The notes under the pieces were generated by a model that saw nothing but the letters and a program-made list of their open reading frames with translations, was not told the DNA's origin and did not search any database. This document shows positions 1-7,951 of a stretch of DNA of 54,022 bases, one piece after another. The position numbers were made by a program, and so were the translations under genes. Origin of the DNA: an uncultured Flavobacteriales bacterium (GTDB taxonomy: Bacteria; Bacteroidota; Bacteroidia; Flavobacteriales_D; Sanyastnellaceae); NCBI GenBank assembly GCA_938084585.1, contig CALKFF010000012.1:1-54022 (forward strand), given 5' to 3'. Position 1 is the first letter of the stretch; every line of letters starts with the position of its first letter.

Positions 1-95
1 CGACCCAAAGTTTGACCTTCGGCATCGACCAACCACCACTTCTTGTCTGCGTTCTCCTTGTTGATGGAACGCGTTTTGTAGCTCAAAGTATCCAC
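1..95 (-). CDS. rplM: 50S ribosomal protein L13, 5' end only (cut by window edge)
   Basis: Structural protein of the large ribosomal subunit. Only the first 31 residues are inside the window; the gene runs off the left edge. The product begins (M)DTLSYKTRSINKEN and reaches DAEGQTLGR at the edge, the standard start of L13 in Bacteroidota. The start codon is GTG at 95-93; no nearer ATG exists and the MDTLSYKT start is the family norm, so GTG is chosen. A promoter-like box and a short leader hairpin lie upstream. rpsI would be expected next, outside the window. Confidence 0.85.
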   Translation of the reverse strand, partial: MDTLSYKTRSINKENADKKWWLVDAEGQTLG

Positions 96-121
96 AGCGT
101 ACGGGTTGCGTAGTTGAGTTT

Positions 122-136
122 CCCCAAAATTTGGGG
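122..136 (-). promoter_or_regulatory. Hairpin in the rplM leader
   Basis: A near-perfect palindrome, CCCCAAAATTTGGGG on the plus strand, can fold into a six-pair stem with a three-base loop. On the minus strand it sits a few bases after the likely rplM transcription start and about 26 bases before the GTG start codon. Ribosomal protein leaders often carry autoregulatory structures, but here this is only inference. Confidence 0.35.
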
Positions 137-139
137 GTG

Positions 140-147
140 CGAAGATA
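140..147 (-). promoter_or_regulatory. Putative -7 box of rplM
   Basis: Minus strand reads TATCTTCG, one mismatch from the Bacteroidota -7 consensus TAnnTTTG. It lies 44 bases before the rplM start codon, leaving room for the hairpin leader. No clear -33 TTTG was found. Confidence 0.4.
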
Positions 148-173
148 GGGAATCATGTGGACAACCCAAGCGC

Positions 174-197
174 CTTCGTGGACAAAGTTTCACGAAG
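174..197 (-). terminator. Inverted repeat after the DUF2490 gene
   Basis: CTTCGTG (174-180) and CACGAAG (191-197) form a seven-base-pair stem with a ten-base loop, starting 12 bases beyond the DUF2490 stop codon. There is no U-tract on the minus strand; a short T-run follows on the plus strand, where no plus gene ends. It may be a transcript-end hairpin for the minus operon. Confidence 0.3.
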
Positions 198-209
198 CGG
201 CCGTTTTTC

Positions 210-890
210 TCAGCGCGACCCTTCGTCTTTTTTCTGGCGCTTCACTTTTTTCAAGGCCACGTCCAGGGCCAGAATCACCGTGTGCTCGGTCACCTCTGGC
301 TTTCCTTGAATGGGGGCTTGGGCTTGGTAGGCCAACACAAGGTGACGACGTTTGGACAGTTTTTTGTCCACCGACAAACGCCCACGCCAAGCCTGGGGCG
401 CCAACTCACCGCCTTCCCGACCGAGGAAGAGCTCGCCAGAGGGCACGAGCTTCCACCCCGAGGGCAAGTCGTGCGTCCACTTCACCGCGACGCGCCACCG
501 CGCCCGATCCCAAGGGCGCATCCAGGCGCCTCCAAACTGATGACGAAGGCGCACCCCCAAGGCATGGTCGCCCACGTCCGTTTTCCAGCGCGCGGACGTC
601 GCCCAGCGCCAGCCCATGGTCCAACCGCCCGACTGGGGCCACTGCCAACCCGTCCGCCACTGCCCGGTGACCGCCAATCCAGGAACGGCGTCCAACGACT
701 TGGTCAACCCAAGGTCCACCAACCCCTCGTCCCAACGCCACATGTTCTCCGCCGGGGTGCGCAGTTGGCTTTTCGCCGACCACGACCAATCGGAGGGCAA
801 CTTTTGGCCCACATCGACCACCAGCCACGATTGGCCCAAGGCCGATCCTGCCAAGGCCCACAACGTCCACGCGACGAGGGTCAGCCTCAT
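210..890 (-). CDS. DUF2490 family outer-membrane beta-barrel protein
   Basis: 226 residues. Residues 1-19 are a signal peptide (MRLTLVAWTLWALAGSALG, then QSW). The mature part alternates hydrophobic and polar residues, is rich in Trp and Arg, and has many short strands separated by turns, the pattern of a small barrel such as the DUF2490 family. The family has no settled function; some members are called outer-membrane porin-like. The gene lies four bases downstream of the lipoprotein gene on the same strand, so the two are probably cotranscribed. The product ends in a basic tail (KKVKRQKKDEGSR), odd for a barrel, which usually ends in an aromatic residue. Confidence 0.75.
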   Translation of the reverse strand: MRLTLVAWTLWALAGSALGQSWLVVDVGQKLPSDWSWSAKSQLRTPAENMWRWDEGLVDLGLTKSLDAVPGLAVTGQWRTGWQWPQSGGWTMGWRWATSARWKTDVGDHALGVRLRHQFGGAWMRPWDRARWRVAVKWTHDLPSGWKLVPSGELFLGREGGELAPQAWRGRLSVDKKLSKRRHLVLAYQAQAPIQGKPEVTEHTVILALDVALKKVKRQKKDEGSR

Positions 891-894
891 GTTC

Positions 895-1305
895 TTAAAG
901 GTCCTTGTAGACGGTCAGCGTGTCCAAGACCACCGTTTCCGTATGGCTTTCAATGGTCACGGTCCGAACCACCACCATGTCTCTCGGAGGCACGGTGCCC
1001 GACGTGTCCTCGCTGTAGACGTACACCGTGTACTCGCCCGGACGAAGCCAAGGGAACACGAAATCCCCTTCGTGGTTCGTCTCCACGTTGTCGTCGGGAC
1101 CCACGTTGTCGCCGTAGATCAAAAACACATTGTGGTCCGCCGCAGGGTAAGGCGCCGCCGAGGAAGGTTGGGTCAACACCGTGCGGGCCTCCTCTTGAAC
1201 GTGGCCCACAATGCTGGCGCGTCCGCCCTCGCCTGGAACCTGCTCGCACGCCACCAACGACATGCCCACAAGAAGTGCCAAGGCTGTTCGTGAATTCCTC
1301 TTCAT
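895..1305 (-). CDS. Small lipoprotein with carboxypeptidase-regulatory-like beta domain
   Basis: 136 residues from the ATG at 1305. The N-terminus MKRNSRTALALLVGMSLVAC is a lipoprotein signal with lipobox LVAC; the cysteine is residue 20. The rest resembles a single beta-sandwich of the CarboxypepD_reg/SdrD B type: GHVQEEAR near the start, EGDFVFPWLRPGEYTVYVYS in the middle, and VVVRTVTI strands. Such domains are usually surface or periplasmic scaffolds without catalysis. The start was chosen because it opens the signal peptide and because a TATGTTTG box lies five bases upstream; a longer frame beginning seven codons earlier would run through that box. It is followed at four bases by the DUF2490 barrel gene. 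Confidence 0.75.
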   Translation of the reverse strand: MKRNSRTALALLVGMSLVACEQVPGEGGRASIVGHVQEEARTVLTQPSSAAPYPAADHNVFLIYGDNVGPDDNVETNHEGDFVFPWLRPGEYTVYVYSEDTSGTVPPRDMVVVRTVTIESHTETVVLDTLTVYKDL

Positions 1306-1310
1306 GACGC

Positions 1311-1318
1311 CAAACATA
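1311..1318 (-). promoter_or_regulatory. -7 box TATGTTTG of the lipoprotein operon
   Basis: Perfect match to TAnnTTTG on the minus strand, five bases before the ATG at 1305. This implies transcription starting at or next to the start codon (leaderless mRNA). Confidence 0.6.
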
Positions 1319-1333
1319 CACCCCACGAGAAGC

Positions 1334-1340
1334 TAACTTG
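1334..1340 (+). promoter_or_regulatory. -7 box TAACTTG of tdk
   Basis: TAACTTG lies eight bases before the tdk ATG, back to back with the minus-strand box at 1311-1318. The same GCTAACTTG string occurs before the start codon at 19744. Confidence 0.45.
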
Positions 1341-1348
1341 CCCTCGAC

Positions 1349-1957
1349 ATGCACGCGACCGACCAATTCACCGCGCCCTCAGGGCTGCCTGCCGGAGAAG
1401 GACGACTTGAAGTTGTCTGTGGACCCATGTTTTCCGGCAAGACGGAAGAGTTGCTTCGCCGCATTCGCCGGGCCCAAATCGCCAACCTCCCGCTTGAATT
1501 GTTCAAGCCCGCCACCGACACGCGGTACGCGGACAAGGAAGTGGTGAGCCACGACCGCAACGCCATGCCTTCCACGGTGGTGGCCAGCAGCCAAGCTTTG
1601 CTGCAGCACGTCAATGCCGGCCCTCCCGTGGCCGTCGTGGGCGTGGACGAAGCCCAATTCTTCGACGACGGCCTGCCCGACGTGTGCAACGCGCTGGCCG
1701 ACCGCGGGGTCCGCGTCATCGTCGCCGGCTTGGACCTCGACTACGAGGGGCGGCCGTTTGGTCCCATGCCCCGCCTGTTGGCGTTGGCTGAAGAGGTCAC
1801 GAAACTCCACGCCGTGTGCGTCGAGACCGGCCGAGCCGCGCATTTCTCGCACCGCATCGCGGGAGGCGACAACCAAGTTGAACTCGGGGCCCAAGACCGG
1901 TACATCCCCTTGGCCCGTCATGCCTACGTGGCCGCCAGGGAGGGCGCAACCTCATGA
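1349..1957 (+). CDS. tdk: Thymidine kinase, type II
   Basis: Phosphorylates thymidine to dTMP with ATP in the salvage pathway; cytoplasmic. 202 residues, usual for type II enzymes. Seen: Walker A GPMFSGKTEEL (about residues 25-35), the DEAQFFDD motif with the catalytic base region (about 99-106), and the LDLDYEGRPFGP loop before the lasso. The zinc site is degraded: where many homologues have CVRCG this protein has CVETG, and where they have LCRHCY it has LARHAY, so three of four usual cysteine ligands are missing. Catalytic residues are intact, so it should be active. It shares ATGA with murF-alr downstream, so translation of the two is coupled. The N-terminal ten residues are a variable extension. 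Confidence 0.93.
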   Translation: MHATDQFTAPSGLPAGEGRLEVVCGPMFSGKTEELLRRIRRAQIANLPLELFKPATDTRYADKEVVSHDRNAMPSTVVASSQALLQHVNAGPPVAVVGVDEAQFFDDGLPDVCNALADRGVRVIVAGLDLDYEGRPFGPMPRLLALAEEVTKLHAVCVETGRAAHFSHRIAGGDNQVELGAQDRYIPLARHAYVAAREGATS

Positions 1958-4449
1958 TCGGACCCGGTTGGACCCCTGAGGCTTGGCGCCTCCTTGCGGC
2001 CGACCATCCCGGATCGTCTTGCCACCTCCATGGCCCCGACACCGGCCCCATCCTCGAATTGACCGCGGACACCCGGAGGATTCAAGCCCCAGACTGCGCC
2101 GTGTTCTTCGCCTTGCGCGGGCCCTGGCACGACGGACACGACCACCTCGAGGCCGCCCACGTCCAAGGTGTCAGGAGGTTTGTGGTGAACCAATTGCCCC
2201 CTGACCAAACAACATGGTCGTCCGACAGCGACGTGGTGGTGGTCGACGATGTGCTTGATTTCATGCAAGTCATGGCCCTGGCGCAACGCGCCAAATTCAA
2301 AGGCCCTGTGGTGGCGCTGACCGGGAGCAACGGCAAAACCACGGTGAAAGAATGGGTCGCCCAATTGTTGCCGGCCTCCGTGGCCCTGCACCGAAGCCCC
2401 TTCAGCCACAACAGCCAACTGGGGGTGCCCACAAGCCTTTGGTCCTTGGGCACGCACCACGACCTCTCCTTGGTCGAGGCGGGCATCAGCCTTCCTGAGG
2501 AGATGGCCAAACTTCAACGCTGCATCGCCCCCACAGAAGGGGTGCTCACCCACCTGGGGGAAGCCCATCTCGGCAATTTCAACGACGCACGTCACCTGGC
2601 CCGAGAAAAATGCACCCTGTTCCGCGGTTGTCGCCGCGTGTTCATGCCGGCGTCCTTGCTTCCTGAGGTCGAGGATGTTTTGGCGTGTCCTGCCGTGACC
2701 TGGAGTCTGGACAGACAAGCTTCTGAGGCAGACCTCCAAGCCACCGCCACGGAACAGCCAGGCGTGTTCCACTTGACTTGGCAAGGTGCGTCCATGCAGG
2801 TGCAACTCGGCATGCACGACGACGTGTCCGTGCACAACGCGTTGACCGCATCCTTGGTCGCGCTGCACCATGGCGCAACCTTGGCAGATCTCGCCTCGCA
2901 CTGGCCCACGTTGAAGCCCGTGTCTGGAAGGTTGTCGAGCGTCAAACGGCCGCAAGGAGGCGTGTTGCTCCAGGACGACACCAGCCACGATTTTAGCGCA
3001 TTGGGCGTGGCCCTTCAACGGCTTGCCGGATTGGAAGACGACCTGCCGCGGGTTTCGATTGTCGGCGACGTCCCGCAATCTGGACTCGAGGACGGCGACC
3101 GTGCGGACAAGCTGGGGGCGTACCTCCAGCGCGCAGGGTGCGAGCAAGCGTGGGTTTGGTGCCCACGTTGGACCGACGACATGCAATCCCGGTTGGCCGC
3201 GGCCGCCCAACAGGTCCACGTCACGTTCTTCAACCGCGCCGAGGCACTCTGCCTTGCCGCGGAGGGGTTGGGTTCTGCCCACGTGTTGATGAAGCTCGGG
3301 TCCGGAGATGCCGTGGCCGGATTGAAACAAGCGCTGGCGCCGGCAGAACACATCACCACCCTAACCATCAACGTGCCCGCCATCGTGGACAACGTCAGGC
3401 TGCTTCAAAAAGCGGCCGGAGCGTCCCGTGTCATCGCCGTGATCAAGGGGTTGGGCTACGGCACGGACCCTGTGATGTTGGGACGCATCCTCGAGGCCCA
3501 AGGGGTCGACGGCTTGGCGGTGGCGTATGCGGAGGAAGGCGTGCGGCTTCGGGAAGCAGGCGTCCAAACCCGGGTGCTGGTGCTCAATCCGGACCCCACC
3601 ACCTTCAGCACGATGCACCGCCACGGGTTGGAGCCTGAAATCGTCTCTTGGCCGCACCTCCAGCAAGCCCAAGCCTGGGCCGAGCAAGCGGGTGTGCAAG
3701 ACTGGCCCATTCATTTGAAGCTCGACACCGGAATGCGTCGCCTGGGCATCTTGGCGGAAGAAGACGCCAAAGCCGCCACGCTGCTGGCCGACGGCCGCTT
3801 GAAGCTCGGCACTGTGATGTCCCACCTCGCCGCGGCCGACGACGAAGGACACGACGTGCGGACGTTGGATCAATTGAAGGCGTTTGCCAAGCGCGTCTCC
3901 ACCCATTTCGATGGGACGCCCTGTCACATCTTGAACACGGCAGGCGCCGCACGCGCCCAGGCATGGTTGGAAGGACATCCCGAGCTCGACTTCCTGCGCG
4001 ACACGATCCGGATTGGGCTGGGCATGTACGGCTTGGCGCCGCACGCCAACGCGCACGGGCTGACACAGGCCTTGGCCCTCACGTCTGTGGTGTCCAAACT
4101 GGTGGACGTCCCCGCCGGGCATGGTTCAGGATACGGCTGGACAGACGCCGCAGACCACGACCGCACCCTGGCCGTGGTGTCGGCCGGCTACGCCGACGGC
4201 TACCCCAGGTCCCTCGGCGGGGGCCAAGCCCACGTGGGGTGGAACGGACAGCTGCTGCCCACTGTCGGAAGGGTGTGCATGGACATGATGACCGTGGACG
4301 TCACAGGGCTCGAGGTCCATCCGGGCGACACCGTCACCTTGTGGGGCGCTTCGCCGACTTTGGAGGTGTGCGCCAAACAAGCCCACACCATCCCCTACGA
4401 GTTGCTGACCCGCATTGGGCCCCGCGTCCAACGGGTGTCGGAACGCTGA
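1954..4449 (+). CDS. murF-alr: Bifunctional MurF ligase / alanine racemase
   Basis: 831 residues. The N-terminal part (about 1-460) is UDP-MurNAc-tripeptide:D-Ala-D-Ala ligase, with the ATP loop ALTGSNGKTTVKEW (about 126-139), HNSQLGVPTSLW after it, and AREKCTLFRG (about 216) where MurF carries its modified lysine. The C-terminal part (about 465-831) is a PLP alanine racemase: AVIKGLGYG holds the PLP lysine, LKLDTGMRRLG and GSGYGWT follow, then AGYADGYPR and GRVCMDMMTVDV. One protein thus makes D-alanine and adds the D-Ala-D-Ala dipeptide to the peptidoglycan precursor. This fusion is known in Bacteroidota. The start ATG overlaps the tdk stop. Confidence 0.93.
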   Translation: MIGPGWTPEAWRLLAADHPGSSCHLHGPDTGPILELTADTRRIQAPDCAVFFALRGPWHDGHDHLEAAHVQGVRRFVVNQLPPDQTTWSSDSDVVVVDDVLDFMQVMALAQRAKFKGPVVALTGSNGKTTVKEWVAQLLPASVALHRSPFSHNSQLGVPTSLWSLGTHHDLSLVEAGISLPEEMAKLQRCIAPTEGVLTHLGEAHLGNFNDARHLAREKCTLFRGCRRVFMPASLLPEVEDVLACPAVTWSLDRQASEADLQATATEQPGVFHLTWQGASMQVQLGMHDDVSVHNALTASLVALHHGATLADLASHWPTLKPVSGRLSSVKRPQGGVLLQDDTSHDFSALGVALQRLAGLEDDLPRVSIVGDVPQSGLEDGDRADKLGAYLQRAGCEQAWVWCPRWTDDMQSRLAAAAQQVHVTFFNRAEALCLAAEGLGSAHVLMKLGSGDAVAGLKQALAPAEHITTLTINVPAIVDNVRLLQKAAGASRVIAVIKGLGYGTDPVMLGRILEAQGVDGLAVAYAEEGVRLREAGVQTRVLVLNPDPTTFSTMHRHGLEPEIVSWPHLQQAQAWAEQAGVQDWPIHLKLDTGMRRLGILAEEDAKAATLLADGRLKLGTVMSHLAAADDEGHDVRTLDQLKAFAKRVSTHFDGTPCHILNTAGAARAQAWLEGHPELDFLRDTIRIGLGMYGLAPHANAHGLTQALALTSVVSKLVDVPAGHGSGYGWTDAADHDRTLAVVSAGYADGYPRSLGGGQAHVGWNGQLLPTVGRVCMDMMTVDVTGLEVHPGDTVTLWGASPTLEVCAKQAHTIPYELLTRIGPRVQRVSER

Positions 4450-4467
4450 GCCTCGCCGTTCACGCCG

Positions 4468-7400
4468 TCAGACCTCTCGGCCCGCCCACTTGTACGTGGT
4501 GCGCTCGATCCACCAATACATGACCGGCACAATGATGAGGGTCAAGAACGTGGCGAAGGTCAAGCCGAAAATGATCGCCCAACTCATGGGCTTCCAAAAC
4601 ACGTTGTTGTCCCCGCCCACGTAGATGTTGGGGTCATACTCGGTGATGAGTCCCACAAAGTCGATGTTGAGTCCGATGGCCAAAGGAAGCAGGCCCAGCA
4701 CCGTGGTGATGGCGGTCAACAAGACGGGGCGAAGACGGGTCTTGCCCCCTTCCACGATCGCCTTGTGCACCTCTTCAAAGGGCAACCTGGTCGCCGCTTC
4801 CGTGCTTTCACCCTCTTCCAAGCCCAGCTCCTCACGTCGCCGTGCACGCAGCAAGTTGGTGTAGTCGATCAACACGATCGCGTTGTTCACGACCACGCCT
4901 GCCAGCGAGATGATGCCAATCATCGTCATGATGATCACGAATTCCATTTGGAAGATCACCAAGCCCAAGAGCACGCCGATCAGGGAGAACACCACGCTGA
5001 AGCCGATGATGAACGGCGTGGTGACGCTGTTGAATTGGCTCACGATGATGAGGAAGATCAGGAACAGGGCGATCAGGAGCGCCTTGCTCAAGAAGGCCAT
5101 CTCCTTGGCTTGCTCCTCTTGCTGGCCCGTAAACGCCCACTTGACCGTGGTCGGCAGGTTCAGCTCCTCCGCCATGTCAACCTCCATGTTGGAGATGATC
5201 TCGGTGGGGTTGGCTCCCTCCAACACGTTGGACGTGATGGTGATGACGCGCTTGAGGTCCTTCCGCTTGACCGCGCTGAACGTCGTGGCGCGGCTCGCAG
5301 TGGCCACTGCGCTGATGGGCACTTCCTTGATTTGGCCGTCCGATTGGCTCCGGAAGATGACCTTTTGGTTCATCAACGCATCGCTGCTGTGGCGGTGCTC
5401 TTCCGAGAATCGCAGGTTGATGGGGTAATCGTCTTCCCCGTCCTTGAAGGTGCCGACCTCCCGGCCAAACAGCGCCGTCCGAAGGGTGTACCCGATGTCG
5501 CGGGTGCTGAGTCCGTAGGTCCGCGCTTTCTCGCGGTCGATGGTCACAGGCATTTGGGGCTTGCGCTTGTCCACGTCAATCTTGAGCTCTTCCACGCCCG
5601 CGTAATCCTTGCCGCGGAGGTACAGGAGGACCTCCTCAGATGTGGCGAGCAATTCGTCGTAATCGTCCCCGGTCAGCTCCAAGTTGATGGGGGCGCCTTG
5701 AGGCGGCCCGTCGGAGTTCTTGGTCACCACCACCTCCGCGTCGGGGTAGCCTTTGAGTTCGTCTCGGATGGCGCTCAGCACGTCTCCGGTGGCCAGGCCC
5801 CGGCGGTCCTGGAACTTCACGAAGTTGACCACAATGCGTGCTTTGTGCGGCGTGGGGCCGAGTTGCGGACCTTCGTTGGGGTCGCTGGTCCCGTTGCCCA
5901 CGGTGCCAATGACGGAGTTCACGAGGAAGCTCTCCAACTCGCCCGTCTCCGGGTTGGGGCGCTTAAACTCGTCCCGCTCCAACACCTCCATCACCCGCAA
6001 CTCGATGTCCTTCGCCACCTCGTTGGTGGCGTTGAGGTCGGTGCCAATCGGTTTGGACACGAAGATGTTGAGGTACTGCGGTTGGTTGTCCGGGAAGAAC
6101 AGGACTTTGGGCGGGAACACGCCCATCAGCACCATCGACAAGAACAGCAAGCCCACGGTCCCAAAGAAGAACGCCCAAGGGCGGCGTCCTCCCAACACGT
6201 ACGTCAGGAAGCGCTCATAGGCGGACTCCAACCGCGGCAAAAAGCGGTTTTGGAACATCACCGTCGCGGGGTAGAGCACGTAGGTGTTGAGCAGCGTCAA
6301 CACGCCGGCCAACGCCAACATGTTGCCCAAGCCGGTGGCCCCCAGCGCAAGGAAGGCCGCGCCCACCGCCACCAAAACGCCCGACACGAGGTGGGTCCGG
6401 CGGCGGTTCACGTTTTCCTCCCCCACCTTCATGAAGACCGAAGTCAACACAGGGTTGATCACCAGCGCCACGAACAGCGACGACCCCAACACGATGATCA
6501 AGGTCATCGGGAGGTAGCTCATGAATTCGCCAATGAGTCCGGGCCACAACGCCAAGGGCAAGAAGGCCGCGAGCGTCGTGCCGGTGGACGCGATGATGGG
6601 CCACGCCACCTCGCCCACGCCGTAGCGTGCGGCTTTCAGCGGACTGTACCCCTCGTCCATGAGACGGTACACGTTCTCCACCACCACAATGCCGTTGTCG
6701 ACCAACATCCCGAGCGCCAAGACCAAGGAGAACAAAACCATGGTGTTGAACGTCACGCCCAAGGAGTTCAGGATGAGGAAGCTCATGAACATGGACAACG
6801 GAATGGCCACCCCCACGAACAACGCGTTGCGCAAGCCCAGGAAGAACAAGAGCACGCCGACCACCAACAACACCCCAAAGATGATGGAGTTCTGAAGCTC
6901 CTCCACTTGGGTTTGGGTCATGTCGCTTTGGTCGTTGGTGATGGACACCCCCAGGTTTCTGGGCAGCACATTTTGCTTGGCTTCTTCGATGATGGCGTTG
7001 ATGGCGGAAGACGCCTCCAGCAGGTTTTCGCCTGCGCGTTTCACCACGTCGAGGGAGACCACCGGACGCGTGTATTCCCGGGCGAAGCTCTCCGCCTCTT
7101 TCTCCACGAACGCCACGGTCGCCACGTCACGGAGGTGGATGATGTTGCCTCCTTCTGCCTTGACGATGACGTTCTCCAATTCTTCCACGCTGGTGAAGTC
7201 GCCCTCCACCTGCACGCTTCGACGCACCCCGTCCATGAGGAGGTCACCGCCGGAAATCGTCATGTTCTCCGCGGCGATGGCCCCGGAGATGTCGTTGAAG
7301 CTGACCTGCATGGCCTCGGCCCGCAGGTGGTCAACCTCAATTTCCACCTCGAGGTCGCTGATGCCCTGGATGTCCACCTTGCTGATTTGGGGAAGCGCCT

Positions 7401-7941
7401 CGATTTCATCTTCGAGGTGTTCGGCGTACTTCTTCAGATCCTGCAACCGGTAATCCCCGCTCAGGTTGATGTTCATCACCGGCATGAGCTCGCTGAAGTT
7501 GAGCTCCATGATGCTGGGGTCGGCCGGGAGGTCGGTGGGGAAATCGGGGTCGGCCTTCGCCTTGTCCACGGCGTCCTTCACCTTGCGCAACGCCTCAGTG
7601 GGGGTCACGTCAAAGTTGAACTTGATGTCGATGGCGCTGAATCCCTGCACGCTGGTCGACGTGATTTCGTCGATGCCTGAGATGGTGTTGATCTCCTTCT
7701 CCAGGGGACGGGTCACCAGCTTTTCCATGTTTGCCGGGCTGTTGCCTGGGTAGGCCGTGCTGACGAAAATCTCGGGCACCACAATCTCTGGGAACGCCTC
7801 CTTGGGCACCGACAAGTAGCTGCTGATGCCGGACAATGTGATGATGGCAATCAAGACGAAGACCGTGGTCTTGTTTTGAATGCTCAAGGTTGTCAGGCCA
7901 AACTCGCGCAGCTTGAGCTTGCTTTGGTTCTGTTCACTCAT
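4468..7941 (-). CDS. RND-family efflux transporter, inner-membrane pump (AcrB/HAE1-like)
   Basis: Proton-driven export of drugs or other amphipathic compounds through an RND-adaptor-TolC channel. 1157 residues. An N-terminal transmembrane helix (about 20-42) is followed by a periplasmic porter domain, a first helix bundle including LALGMLVDNGIVVVENVYR, a second porter domain from about residue 600, and a second bundle with GVVVNNAIVLIDYTN. The AcrB relay pair DD is DN here, and the second-half lysine is replaced by Asn, as in many HAE1/CzcA-like pumps of this phylum. An inserted hydrophobic stretch near residues 515-560 makes it longer than AcrB. It is last in the tetR-tolC-adaptor-RND operon, ten bases after the adaptor. 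Substrate cannot be told from sequence. Confidence 0.92.
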   Translation of the reverse strand: MSEQNQSKLKLREFGLTTLSIQNKTTVFVLIAIITLSGISSYLSVPKEAFPEIVVPEIFVSTAYPGNSPANMEKLVTRPLEKEINTISGIDEITSTSVQGFSAIDIKFNFDVTPTEALRKVKDAVDKAKADPDFPTDLPADPSIMELNFSELMPVMNINLSGDYRLQDLKKYAEHLEDEIEALPQISKVDIQGISDLEVEIEVDHLRAEAMQVSFNDISGAIAAENMTISGGDLLMDGVRRSVQVEGDFTSVEELENVIVKAEGGNIIHLRDVATVAFVEKEAESFAREYTRPVVSLDVVKRAGENLLEASSAINAIIEEAKQNVLPRNLGVSITNDQSDMTQTQVEELQNSIIFGVLLVVGVLLFFLGLRNALFVGVAIPLSMFMSFLILNSLGVTFNTMVLFSLVLALGMLVDNGIVVVENVYRLMDEGYSPLKAARYGVGEVAWPIIASTGTTLAAFLPLALWPGLIGEFMSYLPMTLIIVLGSSLFVALVINPVLTSVFMKVGEENVNRRRTHLVSGVLVAVGAAFLALGATGLGNMLALAGVLTLLNTYVLYPATVMFQNRFLPRLESAYERFLTYVLGGRRPWAFFFGTVGLLFLSMVLMGVFPPKVLFFPDNQPQYLNIFVSKPIGTDLNATNEVAKDIELRVMEVLERDEFKRPNPETGELESFLVNSVIGTVGNGTSDPNEGPQLGPTPHKARIVVNFVKFQDRRGLATGDVLSAIRDELKGYPDAEVVVTKNSDGPPQGAPINLELTGDDYDELLATSEEVLLYLRGKDYAGVEELKIDVDKRKPQMPVTIDREKARTYGLSTRDIGYTLRTALFGREVGTFKDGEDDYPINLRFSEEHRHSSDALMNQKVIFRSQSDGQIKEVPISAVATASRATTFSAVKRKDLKRVITITSNVLEGANPTEIISNMEVDMAEELNLPTTVKWAFTGQQEEQAKEMAFLSKALLIALFLIFLIIVSQFNSVTTPFIIGFSVVFSLIGVLLGLVIFQMEFVIIMTMIGIISLAGVVVNNAIVLIDYTNLLRARRREELGLEEGESTEAATRLPFEEVHKAIVEGGKTRLRPVLLTAITTVLGLLPLAIGLNIDFVGLITEYDPNIYVGGDNNVFWKPMSWAIIFGLTFATFLTLIIVPVMYWWIERTTYKWAGREV

Positions 7942-7951
7942 GGTCTTGGGC

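Noticed and set aside
156..164. DnaA-box-like TGTGGACAA upstream of rplM as a sign of an origin
   Set aside because: A single copy with no AT-rich stretch; kept only as background for the frequency of such 9-mers.
114..1307. A 397-residue plus-strand open frame over the lipoprotein and DUF2490 genes
   Set aside because: Pro/Arg/His-rich without structure; both minus-strand genes have good signal peptides and a promoter box.
4765..7680. A 971-residue plus-strand open frame opposite the RND pump gene
   Set aside because: His/Val/Asp/Gln-rich product with no domain pattern, typical of an antisense frame in GC-rich DNA; the minus-strand RND protein fits its family throughout.
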